A stretch of DNA of 64,000 nucleotides from Mytilus edulis (Eukaryota > Mollusca > Bivalvia > Mytilida > Mytilidae): positions 25,519,386 to 25,583,385 of the forward strand of contig NC_092348.1 in NCBI RefSeq assembly GCF_963676685.1, read 5' to 3'. The notes beneath the pieces are model-generated. The model was not told the origin of the DNA. It saw only the letters and a program-made list of their open reading frames with translations, and made no database searches. The first letter of the stretch is position 1. Every line of letters begins with the position of its first letter. Both the position numbers and the translations under genes were made by a program. Shown here piece by piece: positions 11,788 to 21,139 of this stretch.

Positions 11788-12084
11788 TAACACCTAATAC
11801 ATTTCGACTCATACAGAAGGCTGGGAGGCTGGGAAAGGAAATGAACTTTTCACTTGACCAATCATCTTCTGACATCATCGACAACCACATGCTGATGAAT
11901 CAGGTTAGCGATAAATTGCCAAAGAATAAAAAAAAGTTGTATATACATGTATATGCAAATTTGTATAATTATAAAACTGTTGTAACTACATTTTTAATGC
12001 TGTTTGGCGTCAGCAAACTAGTCTAACTCCACCAGATTGTTTATGCGCATCTCCCAAGCGAAGAGTCTATAACTGAGCGGTGGT
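11788..12084. other. Intergenic, nothing recognised
   Basis: Short AT-rich spacer without a supported feature. Confidence 0.4.
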
Positions 12085-12370
12085 CGTTTTTTGCTGTTTC
12101 TCATATTTGTTATTGTTTTGCATATTTGGTCTTGTGTTGTGCTATTACACCACTATCCCATGTTATGGAAAAGGGGGCGGTGACTTCAAACTAGATAAAC
12201 CCTGCATTTGAATTGTTTATATATTTCATGTCGTGGCCTTTTGTAGCCGACTTTACGGCATTGGTTTTTCTCATTGTTGAAGCCATACGATTGCCTATAA
12301 TTGCTTTCATCCACTTCAGTTGAACTATCATTAGTGTCTCATTGGCACTCATACCACATCTCATTATAAA
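12085..12370 (+). repeat. Mussel repeat R1, plus orientation
   Basis: Includes GTGTTGTGCTATTACACCAC, GGAAAAGGGGGCGGTGAC, TGTAGCCGACTTTACGGCA, CATTGTTGAAGCCATACG and the end GTCTCATTGGCACTCATACC, in the canonical R1 order. Confidence 0.7.
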
Positions 12371-12774
12371 TATAAACAAAAACAGTGTAATATATGTATT
12401 TAAATAGTTTTTAATATTTTAGAGAAGACAAGGAAATTCATTTATTTGTTATTGTACAGCCTTTTCCTGTGTAGCTATTAAAAATAATGGTCCCAAACCA
12501 TGTCGATATTAAAAGTTGGCGTTGCAAGAAGGCATGCTTTTCTCGGACTACTTATAACGTATTTTACTTTATATTATTTGGATTGCTTGTTTGATTGGTT
12601 AGTTCGTATTCAACGCCACTTTCGGCATTATTGTGCTTTTTATAGGTGAAAGAAGCCAAATTGCCATGAGAATAACACAATCTTGCTCTTTCTTGAAGAT
12701 AAGATAAGTCTTGAAGCTAGTTGTTTTTGTGCTTCGTTCTAATCGAATGAGTCAAGCTATTTCAAACGGATTCT
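12371..12774. other. Intergenic, nothing recognised
   Basis: No supported feature between two R1 copies. Confidence 0.4.
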
Positions 12775-13090
12775 TTTAAGTTTTTTTTGCGTTGTGTTGT
12801 TACACAATGGTCCGAGGTGGGTGGAGTGTTAAACGCTGACATTTTAAACGCAGTCACATTCTGTATCTGACAGAAGCCTGTCATGTACTCAGCAGTAGTT
12901 GTCAGTGGTTGGTGTCTGTTATACCACGTTTTTAAATGTATGGTCGTAAATCAAGACGTTCGTTTTTTCGTTTGCATTTATTACATATTTGCATGTCGTA
13001 GAGGTTTGTAGCTGACTTTATGGTTCCTTGTTGAAGGTCGTACTGTGACCTATTCTTACTTTATAGAAGTCATTTGGATTATGTTTTCCC
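12775..13090 (+). repeat. Mussel repeat R1, plus orientation, 3'-truncated
   Basis: GTTGTGTTGTTACACAATGG, CGCAGTCACATTCTGTATC, TGTCATGTACTCAGCAGTAG, TTGTAGCTGACTTTATGG and TTGTTGAAGGTCGTACTGTG follow the R1 order. The terminal CTCATTGGCA block is missing. Confidence 0.6.
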
Positions 13091-13129
13091 ATTATCTATC
13101 ATGCAACGCACTTTTAATTTATAAAGAAG

Positions 13130-13400
13130 GGGGGAGCGTAAATCAATCCTAAATAATACCAAGAATCACGATAAAATTAAGAATGAAAGCGGGGACCAAA
13201 GACATGACAACCCGACCAAAAATCCGAAAAGTCCACCATTAGGTCTTCAACACAGAGAGAAAATACCGCACCCGGAGGCCCTTTCGATAATGTATACTAT
13301 AGATTAAGTGAAGATGGACGTCACCCTAAACTCCGAAATATATAAATGAACCAAAGTTACATCAAAACCAAACTTAAAAGCCATTATTGGCCATTATTTC
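13130..13400 (-). repeat. Dispersed mussel repeat R3 fragment
   Basis: Carries GACATGACAACCCGACC, ATTAGGTCTTCAACACAG and ATACCGCACCCGGAGGCCC. The same landmarks occur at 15790-15905 and, in the opposite orientation, at 48005-48130. From 13401 to about 13920 no further feature was recognised. Confidence 0.6.
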
Positions 13401-13919
13401 GATTTTGGCCCCGGGGAGGGGGAGGGGGATAAATTTTGTCATAATTTACATTGATTCAGAAAATACTAGAAAGCTTTAGATAAAATAAAAAAAAAGATAT
13501 ACAGCCGCTAAAAATGCAGGGCAAAATAGTGTACAAAATTGTAAATACACTTTCGCACAGCTAGATGATCAGTTTTAATTTTTCAACTGCTTCGGTTGAA
13601 AAAAATATGAGACGGAGGACGAATGCGCGTTTGTACGCATCATATTCTTTTCTTTTTTATATGTCGAACTCATTTCAAAAATCATCTTTTTACGCCAGAA
13701 TTTATTAAATATATTTGAATGCTTTTATATTCAAAAACAAGAAGTGTTCGAAAGTAAATATACCTGCGTACAATCAACAGCAATTATATCTAACTTGTCT
13801 GAACTGACGCATGGGCTCTCTCGAAAAGGAAGGAACACTACTAAATATATTGTAAAGGAAGTTACCAATATGTCACTATGTTAATGTCCTGTTTTTTGTT
13901 TTGATTTTTGTTTGTTAAA

Positions 13920-14290
13920 TTCTCTTAAAATAAAATTGTTTAAATTATTTATTTAACATAAATCATTCAAATTCAAAGTGACATACGTAAACATGATACT
14001 GCGAAGTATATTTTCATTCGAATTGGTATTTGTAAATAGAACTACATGATATATCGTATCCTTGACAAATAGTTTTCTTGAAATACATTGAACACAGTAC
14101 ACATATTTTAAAATCAAAAGTACTTTTGATTTACATTAGGAATAACATTAAGTTGACATAATCATATCTTGACAACAGTTACACTACATTAATGTGATGA
14201 CAGTCAGTCGGATGAAAATAAACACATAAATTATATCAGATTCATGTTTGGTTTGTTAATTTTTATTTCATAATCATAATTAATGTTATA
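13920..14290 (+). promoter_or_regulatory. Conserved upstream block of galaxin-like gene 1
   Basis: About 370 bp upstream of the gene 1 ATG align by eye with 49610-49991 upstream of gene 2, unlike the repeat-filled sequence further out. Shared features in the same order are ATCGTATCCTTGACAAATAG (near 14051), ATAACATTAAGTTGACAT (14142-14159), a TATA-like ATAAATTATA (14226-14235, 65 bp before the ATG), and a short upstream ORF at 14244-14273. This is a candidate proximal promoter with the 5' leader. The transcription start is not determined. Confidence 0.5.
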
Positions 14291-14381
14291 ATGGAAGAGA
14301 CAATTTACTTCATCGTGATGATAATCTTATCGCAATTACATGTAATAACGGGAGCAGGAGGTAGAGGTGCATACACACACA
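14291..14381 (+). CDS. Galaxin-like gene 1, exon 1 (signal peptide)
   Basis: This first coding exon has 30 codons plus one base. It starts at an ATG in the context ATAATGG and encodes MEETIYFIVMIILSQLHV followed by ITGAGGRGAYTH. The hydrophobic core at residues 5-19 followed by small residues is a classic secretory signal peptide, probably cleaved near ITGA or GG. The exon ends at ACA|GTAAGT (donor GT at 14382-14383) in phase 1, leaving one A. That A joins the TG at the start of exon 2 (19875) to make an ATG codon, so the reading frame is preserved exactly. The same exon with the same phase is found in gene 2 at 49992-50076, which strongly supports the gene model. No transcript evidence is available here. 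Confidence 0.85.
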
Positions 14382-15789
14382 GTAAGTTACACAAATTATC
14401 TAGATAGTATTATTTATTTACGTGTATTGAATTTGATTTGTCCTTTTTTTCAAATGTGATACGGATTTTTTTCTCATAGAATTTAATAAAATATTATGTA
14501 ACTTTTCTACCATATTTTTTTCATAATAAAACGATAAATATATATCAGGAATCAATTAGCGCTAAATATTATTTTAAAAATGTACCAATTACGACAATGT
14601 CAAACTGTTTGGTAATGTTAACTGCGCCATTTTCCAAGATGTCATTTACATGAATACATGTACATGTATTATAATTAATGACTTCATGACTGAACACCTA
14701 TTAAAATGAATAATACAAATACATAAGTTGTTTGGTTATTGGACAGCCCACGTTATTATAAGCTAATTTTTCTGTTACAAGCTGGGTCAAAAATCTATGT
14801 AATTATCTCAAAGCTGCATGGAAACTAAGATTGCAAATTATCAGTTAGTATGTTTTCGTATTATTTTAAGTGATCTCTGCATTATTTAATTTATTTAATT
14901 GTTCTCTGTATTCTGTCATATTTGTCATATATCATGTATATACCTTGTATCATGCTAAAGCAATGTTGTTGCTAATGCAATACAGATTCATTCAATGTAT
15001 CGTCCTGGGCATTCATGAACTATTTCCCACTGGACGTTTTAGCAAGCGTATTGTTGAAGGTCATACTTCGATCTATATCTATATATGAAAAAAAGATGTG
15101 GTATGATTGTAAATACGACACCAGAGACCAAATGAACTAGAAGTTAATAGTTTTATATTTGTTTTCTTCATTGTCCTTTTGGTCTCTAGTTGACACATGG
15201 CAAAATGTGAGTACTTTGCATGCGGCTGCCCTTGAATAAATTTGCAATATGCCAATGTTTTAGATGTTTTAACAGTTTGTCCGTATATCGGTCACTTATA
15301 TGTGTTTTTTGGTTTTTGTTCAGCCTTTTTAGTTTGAAAATCAGAAGAGTAACCGTTGTTAAATTCTATATAAAAAAAGCAAAAATGTCGATTGCTTAAC
15401 AAAAACCATATTCAAAATAAGAATAAAGAAACAAAACAAGGTTGTTCAAGATTTTTACAATAGACATGTATTAGAGGTTGAATTTTTCCGAATTTAAAAA
15501 CTTTAATCTAAACTGCTTTCAGTAAAATTCTTTGCAACATGATTATTTTTATCTCTCCCATTTATTACATATTTTATTTACCTTAGAAAAAACACAGGGA
15601 CTCATCTAGATTTATTAAACACTTTTAATAAATGTTTTTCATTTTTTCCGTTTTTCATGTCTATTTGTAATACATTATTGACCATTCAACTTTGGTATCA
15701 ATTTTTGTTTTTGTTCCCTAGCAATGTCCTGATCAACATCTATTTCCATATACTGAAAATTCATGAAGGAATCTTAGTCGCCATTTTAT

Positions 15790-15905
15790 AAAAAAATGAG
15801 AATGGAAATTGGGAATGTGTCAAAGAGACAACAACCCGACTATATAACAGACAACAGCAGAAGTTCGCCAATAGGTCTTCATGCAGCGAGAAATCCCGCA
15901 CCCAG
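15790..15905 (-). repeat. Mussel repeat R3 fragment
   Basis: GGGAATGTGTCAAAGAGACA, ACAACCCGAC, AATAGGTCTTCATGCAGCG and ATCCCGCACCC match the R3 landmarks. Further R1-end fragments with CATTGGCAATCATACCAC-like sequence lie at about 16025-16075 and 16250-16295. Confidence 0.6.
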
Positions 15906-16322
15906 CATACCTGTATTTAAAAAAATATGGCTTAAAATATTTTTTGTGACTGTTTATCTTAAATAGCCACTCTTTTCCTTCTTCAAAGATTTTTCTATCT
16001 GAAGCGAGAATATGTCATTTGGTCTCTTCTGGAGAGTTGTCTCATTGGCAATCATACCACATCTTCTTTTTATATTTACTGTAGGGGTTTTTACTAGTGC
16101 TGTGTGGATGCAGAAGAATGTGTCCCCGTGTCGGTAGTGTATGACCTTATATTTTTACAGTGAGGGATTTTGGTTTGTGAGAGAGCTGTCTCTATATTCA
16201 ATTAAATAACTGTTCTATTACTTTTACTTTATAATTTCTGTGTCATTGTGTCTCTTGTGAAGAGTTGTTTCATTGGCAATTAAACCACATCTTTCCCGGT
16301 AAAAGCAACGTAATTGGCAAAA

Positions 16323-16415
16323 ATGCCGTGTTTCAACAACATGGACGAAATTGGATATACATCTACCTGTCTGAAACTTCCCGGTTGCTGCGTTAACTAC
16401 AACGGTAATCCCTAA
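16323..16415 (+). other. Small Cys-rich ORF, possible relic exon
   Basis: An ATG-to-TAA frame of 30 codons reads MPCFNNMDEIGYTST then CLKLPGCCVNYNGNP. It has four cysteines, two adjacent, in otherwise AT-rich intron sequence, and a possible donor (AACG|GTAATC, GT at 16405). The C-x5-CC spacing is close to, but not the same as, a trefoil pattern. No acceptor compatible with the frame was found. It could be an orphan exon, part of an unknown repeat, or chance. Confidence 0.25.
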
Positions 16416-16679
16416 AAAAATCGAATGGCTTCATAACAATACACTTTGATGTATAGAATATCAGAAGACAGATAAAACAAAATATAACACACAATCTATA
16501 TTAATGAATGGAAAATATTTGTTTTAGACGGATTTCCAGTTTGTCTTGATAAAATCTTATATTTCTGACACAAGAATATGGCACTTCTGATTTTTCAGGT
16601 CTTTTTATACAAAAAGCCTACACCAAGTCAGGAATATGATAGTTGTATTTATTCGTTTGATGTTTGATGCAATCATAGT

Positions 16680-16915
16680 GTGAGTGGGGCATCCGTGTAC
16701 TATGAACACATTCTTGTTTATATATAGATAAGACCGTTGGTTTTCCTGTTTGCATGGTTTTACACTAGTCATTTTAGGGGTGTCTTTATAGCTTGCTGTT
16801 CGATGTGAGCCAAGACACCGTGTTGAAGACCGTACTTAGACCTATAATGGTTTACTTCTACGAATTGTGACTTGGATGGCGAGTTTTCTCATTGGCACTC
16901 ATACAATCTCTTCTT
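16680..16915 (+). repeat. Mussel repeat R1, plus orientation
   Basis: ATAGATAAGACCGTTGGTTT, CGATGTGAGCCAAGACACCG, GTGTTGAAGACCGTACTTAG and TTCTCATTGGCACTCATAC, colinear with the copy at 5090-5315. Confidence 0.7.
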
Positions 16916-17144
16916 ATATCTATTTACATTTTAGGTAGCTACTATTTCGATGACATCGTTTAATGAATACGTAATTTAATACAAATTGACAAGACATGAA
17001 AAAAATAATAATTGAAAAATATTCACTAAAATTTTACTAACCGAGTCCTTGTGCATTACACCACTGTTTTGTAAATATCTACAAAGGGCACGTTAGTTTT
17101 AGATGGAAGACGATAAAGGCTTGATTATCTCTAATTTGATATAA

Positions 17145-17201
17145 TTGATAATATTCATTTTATTCATACTATTTATAATATTTATTTTATTCATACTATT
17201 T
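17145..17201. repeat. AT-rich satellite, left part
   Basis: TATTCATTTTATTCATACTA units. The same satellite resumes at 18556 on the other side of the 1354-bp inverted-repeat element. Confidence 0.7.
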
Positions 17202-18555
17202 GGGCGTTTTTCAATAAAAACGTATTTTCTTGTCCTAGCCAATTTAAAAAAAATGTGTTTGATCTTTGCAAGTAATTTTTTGTGCAGTCAGTACATTGAA
17301 TTAGATTTAACATTTTTAAGCAAAGAAACAGTTTATTTTTTAGAGGGATTGATAAGATATTGACTCCTGAATGGTACAAAACAACCATAATGGCATGTCC
17401 CTAGACCGCCTGTCCAACATTCATACTCTAAAATATCGTAAAAAAATGAAGAAATTAATGTTTTTTTTACTGTACATAAGTTCTTTAATAATTCAAAAGA
17501 ATGTTCAGAGCCAACATATTCTAATAAACAGCTTTTAATATAGGTTTTTTAATTTCAGAAGGTGTGTCCCTCACAAATTGTCCACTACGAAACGAAGTCA
17601 TTAAAATTTGCCAATAAACAGGTTTATAAAATCAATGTAATTTTTGTTTGCAAGAGATATAAACATTAGGGTCTTACAAAAGAAGTGATGCTTTTATAAC
17701 GGCAATTAAATTGTTGGTAAGAAAAATTGAGCACATCAAATGGACCAGAGTGATACCGTATTTTTGATAATGTCCCCTACGAAACGGGTCAACTCACCTT
17801 CAGTATCTGGTTTTAAAATTATGAAAAGAATATCAGTGTACAGCTTGATAAATGCTTTGATGAATACAATCAGTCTTGTTACTATTACAATATAGGGATT
17901 GTGGGGAAAAAAATAAAGCATGCGAATACGTCCCTTACGAAACGGTCCCCTACGAAACAAGTATGGGAGAAAAACGTTTCGTAGTGGACACTACCACTTC
18001 CATGGAGTCTTTTTTTAATCTTTTTTCAATTATATTCGTGCAAAACAAATAACAAGGGTTAGTTTCATGTAATTTTTATTATGTTTTTATTAACATACAA
18101 TAGGGTTGATGTCCACTACGAACCTTTTTGTCCACTACGAAACGGTTTTGTCCACTACGAAACGCATCAAAATGTCCACTACGTAACATGAGTTGAACCT
18201 TCATATGTGAAGTACTGTCTAATCTTTATCGATAAAAATGATTTTCTAATTCAGATTTTTTTTTATATTTTTCTAGTATTTAAAGTAAACAAACTGGAAT
18301 GTCTATAGGAGACATTTAAAATTGCAAAAAATATGTGTGTTTAGAAGAAGTTTCGTAGGGGACAAAAGTCCCCTACGAAACAGTACACAAATTATGAAAA
18401 TAATATCATTTTAAAGAATATTTAAGATTGCACTTTTTGTTTACAAACAGGTCTATAATAGAGGTATTCAAAATAACTCTTGAAATTTAATTTTAGACAA
18501 GTTGATTTTCCATTTTTTTTAGGTCTGAAATGTACGCTTTTATTGAAAAACGCCC
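17202..18555. mobile_element. 1354-bp TIR element with 11 GTCC(A/C)CTACGAAACG motifs
   Basis: The ends are inverted: GGGCGTTTTTCAATAAAA (17202 on) against TTTTATTGAAAAACGCCC (ending 18555). Flanking ATTT on each side (17198-17201 and 18556-18559) is a candidate target duplication within the satellite. Inside, a 15-bp motif occurs at 17580, 17772, 17930, 17945, 18111, 18130, 18150, 18174 and 18368 on the plus strand, and at 17975 and 18350 on the minus strand. It has A and C variants at position 5. No transposase frame is visible. This is most simply a non-autonomous DNA transposon with multiplied transposase-binding sites. Superfamily undetermined. Confidence 0.7.
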
Positions 18556-18845
18556 ATTTATGATATTCATTCTATTCATACTATTTATTATATTCATTTT
18601 ATTCATACTATCTATAAAAATTCATTTTATTCATACTATTCATAATATTCATTCTATTCATACTATTTATTATATTCATTTTATTTATACTATCTATAAA
18701 AATTAATTTTATTCATACTATTCATAATATTCATTCTATTCATGCTATTTATTATATTCATTTTATTCATACTATCTATAAAAAATCATTTTATTCATAC
18801 TATTCATAATATTCATTTTATTCATATTATTTATAATATTCAGTA
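18556..18845. repeat. AT-rich satellite, right part
   Basis: ATATTCATTCTATTCATAC, TATTTATTATATTCATTTTA and CTATCTATAAAAATTCATTT recur as a higher-order unit of about 80 bp, roughly three times. It is the continuation of 17145-17201. Confidence 0.75.
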
Positions 18846-19234
18846 TACTAAGTGAGATGATTAAATCTAAAACACCGAAATTACATTGTGCAAATCAAAT
18901 GAACAAATACCTAGGATATGAATGCCATGTTAGCTATGGAATTCATATCATATTTGAGGCAAACGAAAATTTCAACTTTTTCACAACACAAAAGTGGCAT
19001 TTGCTCCAATTAATTGTGAACGAATTTTATGCACTAACGGATATCGGTTATATGAAGGATGTACTAAAGTGATCTAAGGTAAAATTAGATAAATCAAGAA
19101 TTCAAAATTGATACTTTAAGTTTAAAAAGTATTTGTCGAGGATAAAAATAAGCTGAAAATATTGATAGGCCATGGGGCTCCTTTTATAATAATAAATTAA
19201 CTGTTAACAAAACTTTGTATTTTTGAAATACTTA

Positions 19235-19435
19235 GGCTTTTTAACCTCAGGAATATATTACCTTAGCTGTATTTTGCAAAACGTTTAGGTTTTTTTTGGG
19301 TTCTAAATGTTCTTCAGCTTCGTACTTTATTTGGCCTTTTTATCATTTTTTGATTCGAGCGTCACTGATGAATCTTTTGTAGACGAAACGCGAGTCTGGC
19401 GTGAACATAAATTGTTTAATCCTGGTATTTTTCAT
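19235..19435 (+). repeat. SINE-like mussel repeat R2
   Basis: ATTACCTTAGCTGTATTTTG, GCTTCGTACTTTATTTGGCC, GAGCGTCACTGATGAATC, AGACGAAACGCGAGTCTGGC and TTAATCCTGGTA follow the order seen at 46275-46495 and 54234-54780. I recognise it as one of the most abundant short mussel repeats. No intact RNA polymerase III box was verified. Confidence 0.7.
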
Positions 19436-19874
19436 GAGTTTATTTTTGAGATATTTTATTTATAAAATATGGCGGAGAAAATGCTGACTCGGACTTTTAC
19501 CTTACATTTGCATTGATATTATTTGGGTCTCAAATCAAAACAAAGAAAATCAAGAATATGCTTAAATTTTGACAATTGACCTTTTATCAGCTATTAAGTC
19601 TTATGTTAAAAGATAAATAGGTGTTTTGGGGCAAAATATTTTACCTTGTACCGTATGGAAAAACACCAATGAGTCCGAACATTTGACACTTATTCCAAAA
19701 CCTCACCTAAGTACATCCTTAATAAATCGAACTTCAAGTTATAAACTCTCCCCATAACGCAATTTCGTATGCAGTTCTCCTTTTGTTGAAGAGCAAATGT
19801 AATTCTTTTTTGTATTAAATCATTGTATAAGAGTATTCAGTTTCGATAATCTCATATCTATATCTATTTTGTAG

Positions 19875-21139
19875 TGAAGTACTGTGAATCCAAGCTTTAT
19901 AATCCTCGGTATCAGACTTGCTGTGACGGTGTGATAACTGTCCCTGGAGGATGGCCATGTTGCAAAACAGAGGTTTATAACTCAGAAAATGCGATTTGCT
20001 GTAAAGATAAAATTCATTATAAGAAAGGTGCGTCCTGCTGCAAGGACGAGGCATATAATCCGGAATATGAAACATGTTGCGATGAAAAGATATATCCAGT
20101 AAAGGACGGAAATTGCTGTGGTGAGAAAATTTATGACCCAAGGACAGAGAAATGTTGCGACGGATCAATTAACGATAAAGTAGAATCATTTTACCAGTGT
20201 TGCTCAGACAAGGCATACAATCCTTTCCATAAAACATGTTGTTCCGGTAAACTTTATTCAGAAAAGGATCTAGAGTGTTGTGGAGAAAAGTCTTACAGTC
20301 CTTTGCATGAATCATGTTGTTCCGGTAATCTGTATTCACAAAGAGGAATGAAGTGTTGTGGACACAAAATTTACAATCCTTTGTATGAATCATGTTGTTC
20401 CGGTAATCTGTATTCAGAAAGAGGACTACAGTGTTGTGGAGACACGACATACAATCCTTTGAATGGAACATGTTGTTCTGGCAATCTATATCCACACGGT
20501 GGACTACAGTGTTGTGGAGACTCGGGTTACAGTCCTTTGCACCACACGTGTTGTTCCGGTAAACTGTATTTAATAGGAGGGTTAGAGTGTCACAGTTGTG
20601 GAGGCGAGAGTTATAGCCCTTTATATGAAACATGTTGTTCCGGTAAACTGTATCCACACAGTGGACTACAGTGTTGTGGAGACTCGGGTTACAGTCCTTT
20701 GCACCAAACGTGTTGTTCCGGTAAACTGTATCCAATAGGAGGGTTAGAGTGTAACAGTTGTGGAGGCGAGAGCTATAGCCCTTTATATGAAACATGTTGT
20801 TCCGGTAAACTGTATCCACACAGTGGACTGCAGTGTTGTGGAGACTCGGGTTACAGTCCTTTGCACCAAACATGTTGTTCCGGTACACTGTATTCCGAAA
20901 GAGGTCTAGGGTGTTGTGGAGATAGGAGTTACAGTCCTTTGCATCACACATGTTGTAACGGAATTGTTTATGAACCTAGTGGTTTATCATGTTGTGGTAC
21001 ACAGGCATATGACTCTTCTACACTGTCATGCTGCAATGGCAAGATCACGCATTCATACTCTATATGTTCCACAGACAGGCGGACAATTAGAGATTATAGG
21101 GAAGTGCTTAGAAGATTTTCACCATTGTTGATTTTTTGA
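19875..21139 (+). CDS. Galaxin-like gene 1, exon 2 (di-cysteine repeat protein)
   Basis: This terminal exon encodes residues 31-451 of a secreted Cys-rich protein and ends at TGA (21137-21139). The acceptor is the TTTTGTAG just before 19875. The body is a chain of 27 CC pairs spaced 12-14 residues apart, in units such as YSPLHQTCCSGKLY then GLQCCGD. Two CC positions are replaced by CHSC or CNSC. The regular CC spacing is the hallmark of galaxins, first described in coral skeletal matrix and also known from molluscs. A structural, disulfide-crosslinked extracellular role is inferred from the family. A 162-bp block is tandemly repeated (starts near 20519, 20681 and 20843). The C-terminus, FSPLLIF, is shared with gene 2. 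There is no transmembrane segment beyond the signal peptide. The start must come from exon 1: the in-frame GTG at 19874 straddles the acceptor and is not a start. Confidence 0.85.
20519..20850 (+). repeat. 162-bp coding tandem repeat inside galaxin-like gene 1
   Basis: The sequence GACTCGGGTTACAGTCC recurs at 20519, 20681 and 20843, a period of exactly 162 bp (54 codons). Two full copies and the start of a third differ at only a few positions by eye. Each block encodes two ordinary CC half-units plus the variant GLEC-x-x-CGGES. The repeat is in frame and is absent as a repeat from gene 2, which has one such block. This indicates recent internal expansion of gene 1. Confidence 0.8.

Larger units (their letters stand above)
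14382..19874 (+). other. Intron of galaxin-like gene 1
   Basis: A 5493-bp phase-1 intron with GTAAGT donor and TTTTGTAG acceptor. Its first ~250 bp and last ~50 bp resemble the ends of the gene 2 intron, for example AATTACGACAATGTCAAACT near 14588 against a close match near 50445. The middle is filled with unrelated repeats listed separately: mussel repeat fragments at 15.8-16.9 kb, a 1354-bp inverted-repeat element in an AT satellite, and a SINE-like repeat near 19.3 kb. No other convincing exon was seen, apart from the small Cys-rich ORF at 16323. Confidence 0.8.

Noticed and set aside
17145..17363. 72-codon hydrophobic frame
   Set aside because: Its first part is the TATTCATTTTATTC satellite read as Ile/Phe/Leu, and it runs across the transposon boundary.
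20169..20951. 260-codon open frame antisense to galaxin-like gene 1 exon 2
   Set aside because: It is the mirror of the repeated CC coding units, repeats with the same period, and has no start context or domain of its own. The same holds for 56249-56515 and 55673-56050 opposite gene 2.
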